From: Linnemannia elongata | Lineage: Eukaryota; Mortierellomycota; Mortierellomycetes; Mortierellales; Mortierellaceae | Assembly: GCA_036320915.1 (NCBI GenBank) | Contig: JAXBDG010000009.1 | Coordinates: 1,612,001 to 1,676,000, forward strand | DNA length: 64,000 nucleotides | Reading direction: 5' to 3' | In this document: positions 48,433 through 61,418 of the stretch, in pieces | How the letters are laid out: every line of letters begins with the position of its first letter | How positions within the stretch are numbered: the first letter of the stretch is position 1 | The notes under the pieces: model-generated | Told to the model about the DNA's origin: nothing | Databases searched by the model: none | What the model saw: only the letters and a program-made list of their open reading frames with translations | Program-made: the position numbers and the translations under genes

Positions 48433-51400
48433 TTAATTGTTGGTGGGAGGTTTGGGTTTGCCAGAGTTGAGAGATCCAGAATTGGGTGCCAAGGAAGGTC
48501 GTCGAGCATTGGAAGATGTAGATGAGGACGGGCTCCAAGAAGACGCCGGCGATGTAGACTTGCGACCTGAACGGGACCCACCGCTCTCTGCGGATCCAAA
48601 CGCAATAGGCCGAGACGGTGTGGGCCTTCCGCTTGTTGTCGTCGTCATTGTACTCGATGAAGTCGGCGTTGCTGTGGCTGTCGAAGTAGTTGTCGTGGTC
48701 GCACTCGATTTGACGACCGGAGGAGTCGAGCTTCGTCCTTCTTTGGTGGGGCTAGGTGGACCAGGCTTTTCTTTAACGGCAGTCAGAGGTGCTGGTACAC
48801 GTGTCGTCTTTTTCTCTCGGAGGGGCGTAGGGGCGGTAGCCGCCGGGGTCTTGGTGTGCGCTTTGGTGATGACATTAGAAAGATCGGCCGAGCTGCTGGC
48901 CGAGAGAAGGTACTTCAACCCCAGGATGTTCTGAACGTCGGATGGGTCAGTGACAGAAGATCCCGGATGTGCGCCTGCACTAGGTCCTGAAGCCGACATA
49001 ATTCCCGACGACGAGACTGATCGAGTGGACGACGACTCGCCAGCTTTTGATGAAGGCGGCATTTTGGGCGATGGGAGAGGCGAAGGTATACGGTTCTTGG
49101 GATGTGGTAGAGACTTTTGGTTGGGAAGAGTCATCATGCTCAAGGTCCGTCCAATGTCGCGAAAGGTTGTAGGGGTGTTTTGGATTGGGCTGTGCGCACT
49201 GGTGATGCCGATGGTGCTGTGAACGTTCCATGTTGCACGTCCTGTCAAAACAGTCTGTAGGATATTGTTCTCCTCAAGTCGTTGGTGGAGTTCAGCTGAG
49301 AGTGAAAGTCGTTGGGGCATATAGGTGACATAAGTGTCCTCCTCCTCGTCCAGAGATCTCCTGATGATTTCCTCGTCGGCTGTCTCTTCTGAGGGTGCAT
49401 CCGTTGCTGCGTCATCGACAACGCTAGATGCAGGCGACTCTTTAAGACCTGCTAACTCACTAGCCAGGGATCCACGAATGGGCTCGGAAATGGGATCCTG
49501 AGCACCGGCAAGTTCTTGCTCCAAGGACCCTCCGCGACCAAATCCCCTCAACTCCTGATCCAACGACATGCCATGGTTGAAGCCTCTAAGCTCATCCTCC
49601 AGTGAGCCTCCGTGACCACTGCCTCTCAACTCATCGCCTAAAGAGCCCGCAGGGTTGTTAAAACCTCTGAATTCATCCTCCAGAGATCTCCCATGCTGGA
49701 ATCCTTGCAGCTCCTGGTCCAAGCCACGTGGAAATCCTCCTGCCAGCTCTCTGTCGAGAGTACCAATACCAAGCTCCTGTTCAAGAGAGCCCATGCCACC
49801 AGGGTGATGGCGATCCCATGAACCTGAACTAAACATAGGGTCGAGTTCATCCTTAAGCGATGTTGAGCCGTAACGATTGATGCTAGTAGGACTGGCCGTT
49901 AACTGACGGCTGTTTCTCGGTCTGCTATCGCCTCCGGCCACAGGCTGTTCTCCTGTCTTGTTATCCCAGATCGCTGCATGGTGGCCTCGACCGGACCAGC
50001 CACGACCCTCCATGTCGGATTCGATGCGCATGGTGTGAATCGTCTCCTGAGCCTCCTCGAGGAGCTGGGCATACTCGCGCGTGTTTGTCATCATCTCCAC
50101 GACCTTTCCCTCGCACTGCATCTGCCGAGTCTCCAGTTCCTCCAGCGTCAATCGCATCGTGTCCCTGTCAGAGAACACCTAATTGCACACAGAGGTAAAG
50201 ACCGTTAGGGACAATCCGATCAGTCATTGTCATCAAACCATTCAATTTAGATAACGGTCATAAAAACGGTAAACTGTGGACTTACCCTGCCAAGGTCAGA
50301 TTGTATCATTTTCACCACCTGGGTGGTGCTAGACTGAGTCTGCTTCTGTTTCTGCAAGGCACTATCGAGCTGGACTTGCAGATTCACATTAAGTTCCTTG
50401 GTCTGGACCAGCTCTTGCTCCACCTCTCCCAGTCGCCTGGCATACGAGTTGACCTTATTCTTGGCGTCGAACATTTCCGCACTGATTTGGGTCATATGTT
50501 CTGAAAGCTGGTCCAGGTCCTTGCGGAAGGTCTTCAGCTCTTGCCGGCAAGTATCCAGTTCCCGCTGAAGGAAGCGATTCTTCCCTCTCAGCTCTTTGAC
50601 CTCGTGCTCCGAGTTCGCGAGCTGGTACGAGAGTTCCTGACTCTGGTTTGCCTTGGACTGTAGAGCTAAGTTTTCATCCTGCAGAGATTGAAGCTAAATA
50701 TAATGGTTATAGAAATATGTGGGAAAAAATTGAGACATTGAAGGTTATCATTGGGCATTCGAAAGCTATTGCAGTTGAGCAGAAACAGGGTGCCACATAA
50801 GGTTACACGAGTACATACCTTAGCGGCAGATTCAATTTCATATCGCTGAAGTTGCTGGTGGAGGTCCAAACCGAGGCGAGCCGCCATGTCGAGGTTCAGA
50901 GAGAGTCCCTGGCGCTCTTGCTCCTTTTGGATTAACAGGCGCTTGAGTACCGCCGGGTCATGAATGTGGTCAACGTGTGCCAAAAGGTCGTCATCGTACT
51001 CCTGCATCTGCTCGTGCTCCTTACCTATCGAAACATCGAATGAAGAAAGCATTGGAAGAGATATGTGAATGATAGCGCGTTTGAAAGGCGAGAAGTTTCG
51101 TCGCAGTTGAAAAAATGGCTGGAAGTAGACGAGGAAACGAATATCCTTGCTTATTGAAGTTGCTAAGAGTTAGGAGATAGGTGGTCATCCTCACGAATAG
51201 AGATGACCACAGTACAAGGGGCAGAGTACCAGTTGACGAGTTGGCAATAAGCAAAAAAGAATTGAAAGGGGTTGTATTTTTTTGGTTCTTTTTTCCCTTC
51301 CTGAGTCCCTCTGAAGGATTCGAGTTCGTTCCGGTCCACTCTGAAATACCGCGGCCGGTCCACGTCCTGGTGAGCTGCAGACCTGCAGGCCAGTCTGGAC

Positions 51401-52070
51401 CATGGTAAGGTGGTCCCTGAATCCCTTGTAAATCCTAAAAGTAAACCTCTTGCTCCTTCTCTAACCATTTATCTCGTAGATGGTCAATGTGGCTCCCTCG
51501 ACTGATCATGGTTAGACATCCTTACCCATTGCTCTTCCTGTGCCTGCGTTACTGTCCTGACTAGAAAAGATATCATCCTGGGACTGATTATATGGTGGCG
51601 GTGTGTTATTCTAGCGAAAAAGAGAAGAACAAAAGAGCGAAAAGCGAAAACTCCGTTAGTCAGCTAGGGATGGAATCATCAAGTACAGTACAAGCAGAGT
51701 GTTCCTGGTTCTTGCTAAACACCGTAGCCGCACACTTCAACCGACCGCGCCAGAGAGAAATAGGATGTCTGATAAATTTGAGTTGAGTTGGTGCTGGCCA
51801 TTTTGCAGTTAACAGCCAAAGTTAAAGCACTGATAACAAGAGACGAGGGAGAGAGAAGTATGGAAGGTTTATCCTACAACAGACTGGCAGTAACAGGAAT
51901 CATCCAACCGCATCGACGCAGCCTCAAGCTACGCACGACACCTCCATGGTGTTCGCATTGACGCTCCAATTGTCACTGGCCACGACAGATAGACAGCCAC
52001 GCGGTCATGCCAGTCAGTCAGTAACTCAGAGCAACCGATCACTATTCCCCACATTGTCGTCACAGAGTTC

Positions 52071-52105
<35 letters not shown>

Positions 52106-52993
52106 GCTGACACACCCTATCTGTCATGACCAAGCATGCTGGCGACGCTTTGATATCTATTCCTATCTTCCCGCCCTTTTTCTTTCTTTGGTGATGTTAC
52201 TGATGATATTGGGTCGTATCGAATTTATCGTAAAGAGTGGTTGTGGTTTCATTTGAAGGAAAGAGGACGAGGAGGAGGAAGGGTATGAGCTTCTTACCTC
52301 GAAGGAGTGACTCCGGCTGTGAGTGAGGTGTCCTGGTTTAAGCATGGTTGTTTGTGTCTAGTGTAGCGAGTTTTGTCTCGTCCTGTTGTCCAATTGAAGT
52401 GTGTATGTATGGAGTGGTGGGACGGAGGCAGCCCTGTCTCTAGACGCAGGCCTTGTGTCAACTCTGGCGTGGGTTGGTGCGAGTAAGTTGATAATGAAAA
52501 GTGCGTAGTGAGTGTACGAGATTTAAGTGAAGCGAAGAGCGAGGGTGCTGTGCTTGTATGTATGTGTGTGTATGTGTGAGTGTGTCAGCGAAGGTTGGGT
52601 GTTGGCGATGAGAGTAGGTTTGCCAGGGGGAGTGGGAAATGAATGAAAGAGTGAAAGAGAGAAGGTAGATCAGCGTACAGGGCGAGATTGGTATGAGAGA
52701 GAAGATGAGCGAGAACGGTGGTGCAAGAGGTGGTGAGGAGGAGTGAATGATGTAATCACAGAAAAGGGAAGAGGGAGAAGAGAAGAAAAGAACGGAAAAT
52801 AAGGAAAGGTGTAGATAAAAGTGTGTTGAGTGAGTTGCACGTTGTTGGGGCAAGGTCGAGTGGAGAGTGGAGCAGAGAAAAGGATACGAGTATGGAAAGG
52901 AGCGAGGACACTGCTGCTTGGTTGTCGGACAAAATAAAGGAAAAAAAAAAGCAAACATCTAAAAAAAAATCGCACATACAAAACATCTCAGGA

Positions 52994-53030
<37 letters not shown>

Positions 53031-53142
53031 TACCATATGGCATATAGCATGAAGATGCTGAGTGAGAGGGATAAAGATGTACACACCTAGCTCCTGGTTC
53101 GAGCGAAGGATACTCGAGGCGGATATCTTCCAGAGTATCCAT
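48433..53142 (-). CDS. Coiled-coil protein with CC1-box-like motif and SLxxEL repeats (putative dynein adaptor)
   Basis: Five exons on the minus strand: 53142-53087, 51560-51526, 51024-50819, 50693-50286 and 50178-48433, giving 816 aa. After an acidic start (MDTLEDIRLEYPSLEPGA) comes a coiled coil with LNLDMAARLGLDLHQQLQ, which fits the CC1 box (AAxxG) that HAP1/TRAK, BICD and Spindly use to bind dynein light intermediate chain. The coiled coil runs to about residue 290. Ten short SLxxEL units follow at about residues 342-480, then a Ser/Pro/Thr-rich basic tail. The phases close perfectly, but the 1.5-kb first intron is unusual here, so the first exon is less sure; an alternative first ATG at 52345 does not join in frame. 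Function as a microtubule-motor adaptor is inference. Confidence 0.7.
49440..49865 (-). repeat. Ten-copy SLxxEL coding repeat
   Basis: On the minus strand the coding sequence repeats a unit of roughly 11-18 codons with core (S/G/T)L(E/D/G)(D/Q/S)E(L/F) and often RGF or AGG after it: SLKDELD, SLEQELG, TLDRELA, GLDQELQ, SLEDEFR, SLGDELR, SLEDELR, SLDQELR, SLEQELA and SLASELA. Copies differ at the DNA level, so this is not a recent slippage product. Confidence 0.85.
52073..52104. repeat. Homopolymer T(32)
   Basis: Within the long first intron of the coiled-coil adaptor-like gene (A run on its sense strand). Confidence 0.9.
52997..53027. repeat. (CA)15 microsatellite
   Basis: Dinucleotide repeat inside the first intron of the adaptor-like gene, about 60 nt from its donor site. 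It reads (TG)n on the sense strand, a sequence class bound by some splicing regulators (general knowledge). Confidence 0.9.
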
Positions 53143-53524
53143 GTAGAAGGAAGAGTATGAGCACAGTCCATATATCAATCCAATGACCGAGCACAATAAA
53201 GCTGAAAGTGGCTGAGCAAGGCACAAAAGGAACCTTGTCGCGTTTACTCTACTAACTCACATCGCCAGTCTCTTGACCCCAGACTGAGCCTACTTTGCTT
53301 TTGTGTGTTCCTGTCGATCACTCTCTCCTGCCCTGTGTCTGAATCCTTGGCCAGCATGTGCAACTAGACCCGTGACATCACCTCCCGCAGTGCAGTGCGG
53401 CTTTATCGCTAATATTTCCTCCCCTCTTCTTTTTTTTCCTTAGCCTTCTCCTCCACACACTTTTCTCTCTTCTCTCTCTCTCACACTCATTTCTTACCCT
53501 TTTGTCGAACTCGACATCATCACC
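53143..53524. promoter_or_regulatory. Divergent promoter of adaptor-like gene and DED1
   Basis: 382-nt spacer between divergent starts. The DED1 side has a CT-rich tract at about 53420-53490 just before the start codon. No gene is seen. Confidence 0.5.
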
Positions 53525-55982
<2,458 letters not shown>

Positions 55983-56405
55983 AGTGAAAAGAAAAGAGCC
56001 AACCTTTTCACTTTTCACTCGTCTTTATGTTTGCTGTACTTTTTCGGTCCGATAATGTTGCAATTATACCCTTTCCGTCCCTTGCACTACTCGGGGATCC
56101 CTGGGGGTAACCTACACCGGAGCCGAATACACTCCTACTCCTGCCTTCGTACATACTACTTTTTTTACTAGATATTTATGGCGGTTGTACTATTAGTGGG
56201 TCTTCTTTCTTTTTGCTTTTTTTTCTCCTTTGTACAATACTCACTAAGTCATGAAAGCATTTTTTTTTTTTCGCTTTATTCGCTTTCTTGCACATCTTTA
56301 CAGCCTTTCCAAAATAAAAGAGAAAAAAAAGCACATATCTTATCAAACGTGCGTAGAAGTAGAAGGACCATTGGATGGGGGTCTTTGTGAGTTGCAGCAT
56401 CAAAG
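55983..56405. other. Convergent 3' region DED1/PEX11
   Basis: AT-rich spacer with the two 3' UTRs. No gene is seen. Confidence 0.6.
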
Positions 56406-57819
56406 TTACTTGTTGTTCACTTTAGCCCAGTGCGACTGAGCTCCCATCAACGACGTTGCGGTACTATGTAGTTCGAAGAAAGAAGCCATGAGTTAGTTAC
56501 AACATCAACTTCAATGACAACTACAAATATGCCATGGTCTCGTTGTTGATGTAGAACATGAAATCCTTCTGCTATATCTTACCCAATGAGACCAACGGCG
56601 CCATCATCCAGGTTCACGTAGTTGAGGCCTGATGCAGGGATGAGCATATCCAGACCATCCTGCAAAAGCACCTTGTTCAGCGCATGCTGCTCCCTATTTT
56701 CAGGATAAAAAAGTAAGCAGCATATCGTGAAAAATGTTGGTTACAAAATCATCGTTTCATTGGTTTTTGTTGTTGCTGCTGTTGCTGTACTGACAACAAC
56801 GTCTTCCAATATCTCTTTTTTTGCTATTGCCTTTCACATGGTACAGATCTCAAACACTGTTGGTGGTGTGATGTGATGTGGCTTTTCCTTCGTTCATTCT
56901 CCTTTCCTTCATCGTTCCTTACCTGGCCAAGGCGGTCAACTCGGTGCGGGAATAAGCCTTCTCGGACTCGCCATTGTGCTTGAGGCCACGGAGAGCAGCC
57001 TGGCGACGGATCTGGACCTGGCGGGTCTTGTAGAGTCCCGAGATGAAGCTGAAGACAATTCCTGCAAGCCAGAACTTGTTGGCCAACTCTGTGTATCGCT
57101 TGATATTTGTGAACTTGTATGCTCCCGCGCCATCCAACTATTTGTGTATGTTCACAGTATAGTTGCATATGGTTAGATAAAGACCGCGAAGGAAGAGAAT
57201 GTTGTACGCGAAAGAGTGCAGGTATGGAGAAGGAGGAGGTGAAGGTGGGGGAGCGGACTTACAAAGATGAGGGCATCATAAGACAAGTAGCCAGCATAGG
57301 CCAGCTGTTTGCCAATGACACAGAAGCGGAGGAACTCGTCCTTGACGCCGGTGGCAATTACAGCTGCCTCCAAATGCTCTACAGGTTTACCTATTCTCGT
57401 TTTTTTTTCGAAGTAATTATCAGTCAGCTACATGAACACAGAAAAAGAATGCACTCCAATGTTCCTGGATCTGTGTATCCGGCAAGTAGAGCATCTCGTA
57501 CCGAAGCGCATCACTATTGTTGTAAAAGTAAGCAAACAGAGCAACAAAGAGAAGCTGTTAGAAAGGTCCCACTACTGCGATTACATACATCTGCTACAAG
57601 ACGAAAATAAGTAAAATTGACGGTACGTTTGCGGGAGAGGGCAAGAGTCTTTTTGAGGTTGTTGAAGCGGGCGACGGTCTCCTTGGACGAGCCCTGTCGG
57701 AGCAAGTACCAGGCGAGGAAGCGAGAAAAGTACTGGACGGCTCTGTAAATCTTGTCACGGCCCACTGTGGTCGCGGTGAACTTGAGCCATGGCTGAACGT
57801 TGATGACTGCGTTGGACAT
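56406..57819 (-). CDS. PEX11: Peroxisomal membrane elongation protein Pex11
   Basis: Six exons on the minus strand: 57819-57627, 57513-57502, 57390-57263, 57137-56923, 56693-56583 and 56463-56406, giving 238 aa, close to yeast Pex11. The N-terminus reads TTVGRDKIYRAVQYFSRFLA, which contains the amphipathic helix that tubulates peroxisomes, then KETVARFNNLKKTLALSRK. The second exon is a 12-nt microexon encoding the L-M-R-F part of RKLMRFGKPVEHLEAAV; without it the conserved junction would be broken. Two hydrophobic stretches (about 145-165 and 190-225) anchor it in the peroxisomal membrane. The C-terminus is GTATSLMGAQSHWAKVNNK. It promotes peroxisome elongation before fission. FANCE-like and PEX11 genes are in tandem, 323 nt apart. 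Confidence 0.92.
57502..57513 (-). other. 12-nt microexon of PEX11
   Basis: On the minus strand the 12 bases TGATGCGCTTCG lie between a consensus acceptor (CAATAG) and donor (GTACGAG). They enter and leave in phase 1, and rebuild the conserved Pex11 string SRKLMRFGKPVEHL from flanking exons 57627 and 57390. Confidence 0.8.
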
Positions 57820-58142
57820 GTGTAAGTGAAAAAGAAAGGGTGAGGTGATGAGAAGAAGAAGGAAGGGTAAGGAGAAGAATAAGAGTAAGTAGGAATAAGG
57901 ACAGAGAAAGGTAAGAGGAAGAAATAGAGCAAAGTTTTCCAGAGACGGGCAAAAAAAGAAGTGGTTTGTCTGGAAGTAAGTTTCTTGTCCGCGAAGCGAT
58001 CTGTGCGCATCAAAAATGGAAAAAGAGCTTTTTATTTTTTTCTTGAGTCTTTAATGTTCAGAGACACGAACCGAACCAAGCAACACCCAAAGTGTACATA
58101 CACAAAACGTTCAAATAACAAATAGAATCTCCCTTGTTTTAT
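57820..58142. promoter_or_regulatory. PEX11 promoter and FANCE-like 3' end
   Basis: 323 nt between the FANCE-like stop and the PEX11 start (both minus strand). On the minus strand it is CT-rich at about 57825-57950, the promoter style of this genome. Confidence 0.45.
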
Positions 58143-60307
58143 TCACTTGGATCGCTTCTTGATCGTCATGTCCAGCCTACTGACAAGAGCCTTGCCCTGC
58201 TTCACATCCACCCTCAACGCACAAAACTCGCGAAGCCGCTGTAGGTTCTCAACCTCAAGACAATGAGGACCTTGTCGCATCGTCCACGTCAACAGTAGCT
58301 GAATAAGGACCTTGTTGGCCAAACGGACTTGCTGATTCCCCCCTCCTGTGCCCGTCCTTTGTCGTCCTGAATCCTCGCTCAAACAAGTCGGATAATACAG
58401 CCTCAAAATCTCAACGACATCCTCTGGTACACTCTCCACGGGCAGCGATTCGTAGGAGGCTACCAGGCCTTCAACTTGCTCCCATAGAACGCCCAAGATC
58501 GCCACAAAACGAGACCAAAGTCGAGTCGGAAGTGGACAAGGAAGAGCTCCCAAACTCAAGGCAGTCTGTACAGTCATGATGTGTGCCTCCGTCAGGAATA
58601 CTAGCGGGATGGATCCAACAGCTGACTTGCTCTTATTCTTCGGTACTTTCTCTTGTTCACTGAGCGGTTCAAAAACATGGCTACATATCGTTTAGACGTA
58701 TTAACGCAATGAGTGACAGTATCTTTGTTCAATGTTTGTTTGTTTGCCTGTTTGTTTGTTTGTTGTTCATGCTTCACGAAAGTAGCCCGCGTACCTTAGA
58801 AAGTGAATTAAGCTGGCTGAAGTTTGCTCCTTCAGGACTTTTTGAACCAGTTCTGAAGCCGGTTTGGAGAACTTTGTATAGTTCCGGGCAAGCGGTAAGA
58901 CAACGCCATCAATGATAGCCCGTCCGTGAGCCTTGCCTGCATGTAGAAGCGCGTCCAAAAACAGTCGAGATGGTTGCGAGGGCAGCTCGGACGCCTGAAC
59001 AAGACAGAGATCAAGGTGAAAGGCAGCGAATAAAATCGATTAGAGGAGAGCATTGGAAATGTTACATGCCTCGCAGCTGCAGATCAGTTCTACAAGTTTT
59101 GCACATTGCTTGCTTTGATTTGGTTTTACCTTGCGGTAGAATAGGACTCGCAGGAGGAATAGGCTTGACTGGTACGAAAGCTGTGATGCTCTTGTTGAGC
59201 CGATCTGCTCGGCTTCTCCAGGTCCTTCCATAACTCGATCTCCTTGTTCTGTTTGGCTGGCCTTGTCCTGCACAAAAATCTCGTCAATGCACAGTCGGTT
59301 GAGAACTCCGTCTTCCAGATGCTCAAGACCAAGATCAGGGACCGCCACGTTCACCTAGAGGTTGAAGCATCGATGTCAGCTACTCAATCAACTATTGCAG
59401 AACTCAATGTTGCAACAAACAGGGCGTACCAATACTTACAAGGGATTGTACCCGTTCAGACATAGACATGGATGCTTCAACAAGAAGCCGAAGATCATCC
59501 CACAGCAAAATAGACTGCTGGGATGTAGGAACTTGCGATAACAATGCGTCGCTGGACTCTTCCATCACAGTGTCGCTCATCTCATCCGCGCGAAATTCCA
59601 TCTGGTTGTTATCATGGTCAACGTTAAACGCTTCCGATCTGGCCCTAGCGATGTCTGAAGGCCGTATACCCTCTGGTTGAACTATCTCCAGCTTTGATCG
59701 TAACGAGGAGATGGCATACGCAAGATCGGTCAGGTCAACCGTTGTCATGCTGCATGGAACCTCTTCACCGATAATCTGTCCGGCAGTTGGTTCTGGCGTT
59801 TCTTCCCAATAAGTTGGGGATACTGTATGCGCATCCACAGCAGATTCCTGCTTATTGTTAGTTCGATCCTGCTCCTTGACTTCGAAACCAGTGGCTCGCA
59901 ACCTCTCTTTCAGCTTACGTTGCTTCAATGCTCTGAGGGCTAATCAGATGGTAATATGGTAGACACGTCAAGATGAGTGCCCTATAGCTGAGCACCAGTT
60001 GGTTCAACATATTCACAAGGTTGTTCGAATGGTACCTGAAGGGCATATGGTGGTTACAACGGGTTGCGGTGCTGTCAGGGTGACTGGAGATATCAGATCA
60101 GCAGGTTGAGGTCTTGGCGGGAACATCCAAATTTGTCTACAGATATTCACTGACAAGACGTCATCGATGCTTAGGTCAACTGGTGCCAAAATCTGATTGT
60201 TTGAGTTACAGGTGCAAGCACAAAATACGCCCCAGGTCGTCAGAACTTACAGTTGGCTGGTCGTTGCGCGTCTGTTGATTGTTGCCTGGTGCCTTTGTCT
60301 TTGTCAT
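58143..60307 (-). CDS. FANCE-like Fanconi anaemia core-complex protein
   Basis: Six coding exons on the minus strand: 60307-60251, 60192-60036, 59939-59440, 59354-59130, 58994-58795 and 58680-58143, giving 558 aa (human FANCE is 536). The C-terminal 300 residues form helical repeats that follow the FANCE C-terminal domain: SLFLLRVLFYR with RLFLDALLHAGKAHGRAII and VLPLAR correspond to SLFLGRILSL with RLLTTALTSFCAKYTYPVC and LLDPVL. The closing ANKVLIQLLLTWTMRQGPHC then LEVENLQRLREFCALRVDV corresponds to [20 protein letters not shown] then QRLGLAMALEPNTTF. The N-terminal half is poorly conserved and acidic. FANCE links FANCC to the FANCD2 ubiquitination complex in crosslink repair. The start is uncertain: the first exon is short, and a leader intron at 60406-60491 seems likely. 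Confidence 0.68.
58733..58767. repeat. Degenerate (GTTT)n repeat
   Basis: Imperfect GTTT tetranucleotide run inside the last intron of the FANCE-like gene. Confidence 0.8.
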
Positions 60308-61418
60308 GTTCGGCTAAAATCTGTTTCCATGAGTTGACCGCCTCTTTGTTCCTCCTCCGAGGATCCGACCATGGATACTTTGGCATATTTGACACTTGGT
60401 AACCTCTGAAAAATGGCGATAGCAATTAATTGGTCAGTGAACTCATAAAAGGTGTTTTGTGTTCATTGCAACCAGAATGAGGTGCACATACTCTCGCTCT
60501 GGTCAAACGTAGTGCAAGTCTTTCGTTCCAATGGTTCCACCTGAAGGAAGGTTGAGTCCAGGGACACGCGGGTATGCTTGAACGTCAAGGGACAAAGCGA
60601 AGGAAGAGAATTGGGCGAAGAAGTGGTGGCGGCAAAGGGGAGGCCTTTTCAAAGCGAGAAGCGAGCGAGCAAGTCACGTGTAGGTAATTTGTGAGAATGT
60701 GATATTATGAGAGAAACTGCTGGCGGAGTGGGCCCCTTCTCTTTCCACGATTTTTTAAATTGTGAGTGAACGGCAGACGAAAATTCATGTCGCACTGCGA
60801 CAGGAGGGGGCGGATCACACATACAACACACACACCATACGACAAATATCCATCGATCACTCCAGCTATCCATCCACCATGGCAGCATACATATCCATCC
60901 AGCATCGCCAGACCATCCCTCTCCAATCGACCATCGGCACCAGGATCAGAGGCGTCATTATGCTATTTTCTCTCTATCGACCTACTGATGGTAGAAATAG
61001 AGATCTAGGCTTGACCCAGGTGTTATGAAGGGGTGGAAGAAAGGCAGGCTTCAGCCGACTGTTGACCGATTCGGAACTCATCGACTTTCAGCAACCAACG
61101 GATCGTCTTTTTACCCTTCATCAGTACAGAAGGGCGAAGGCAGGAGTGGTGGCCTGTTGTTAGTACAGGACAGTCAACTCTGCGACATCCTTAGCTGCCA
61201 CGAACAGACAGCCTGCCTCTACTGTGCGAGACTAATCCGCAGCACTCAAAAGCTTCGAAGGATGAAACCAGCTCCAGAACAAGGATCAGGATGACTACAA
61301 GACCTACCATCCATGGAGAAACGCTGATTCACCATCACAGGACTCTATCCAACCAGCCACTTCAACCAAACAACCTCTAATCGACCTCTCCCCTTTCGAC
61401 CAAATCCTCTTTAGTAAA
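60308..61418. promoter_or_regulatory. Divergent 5' region of FANCE-like gene and uL2
   Basis: 1.1 kb between divergent start codons. On the minus side a probable leader intron spans 60406-60491 (GTATGTG ... TTTTTCAG), with an upstream ATG at 60386. On the plus side CTCTTTAG ends four bases before the uL2 ATG, which suggests a 5' UTR intron in this ribosomal-protein gene too. Short open frames between are not convincing. Confidence 0.5.
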
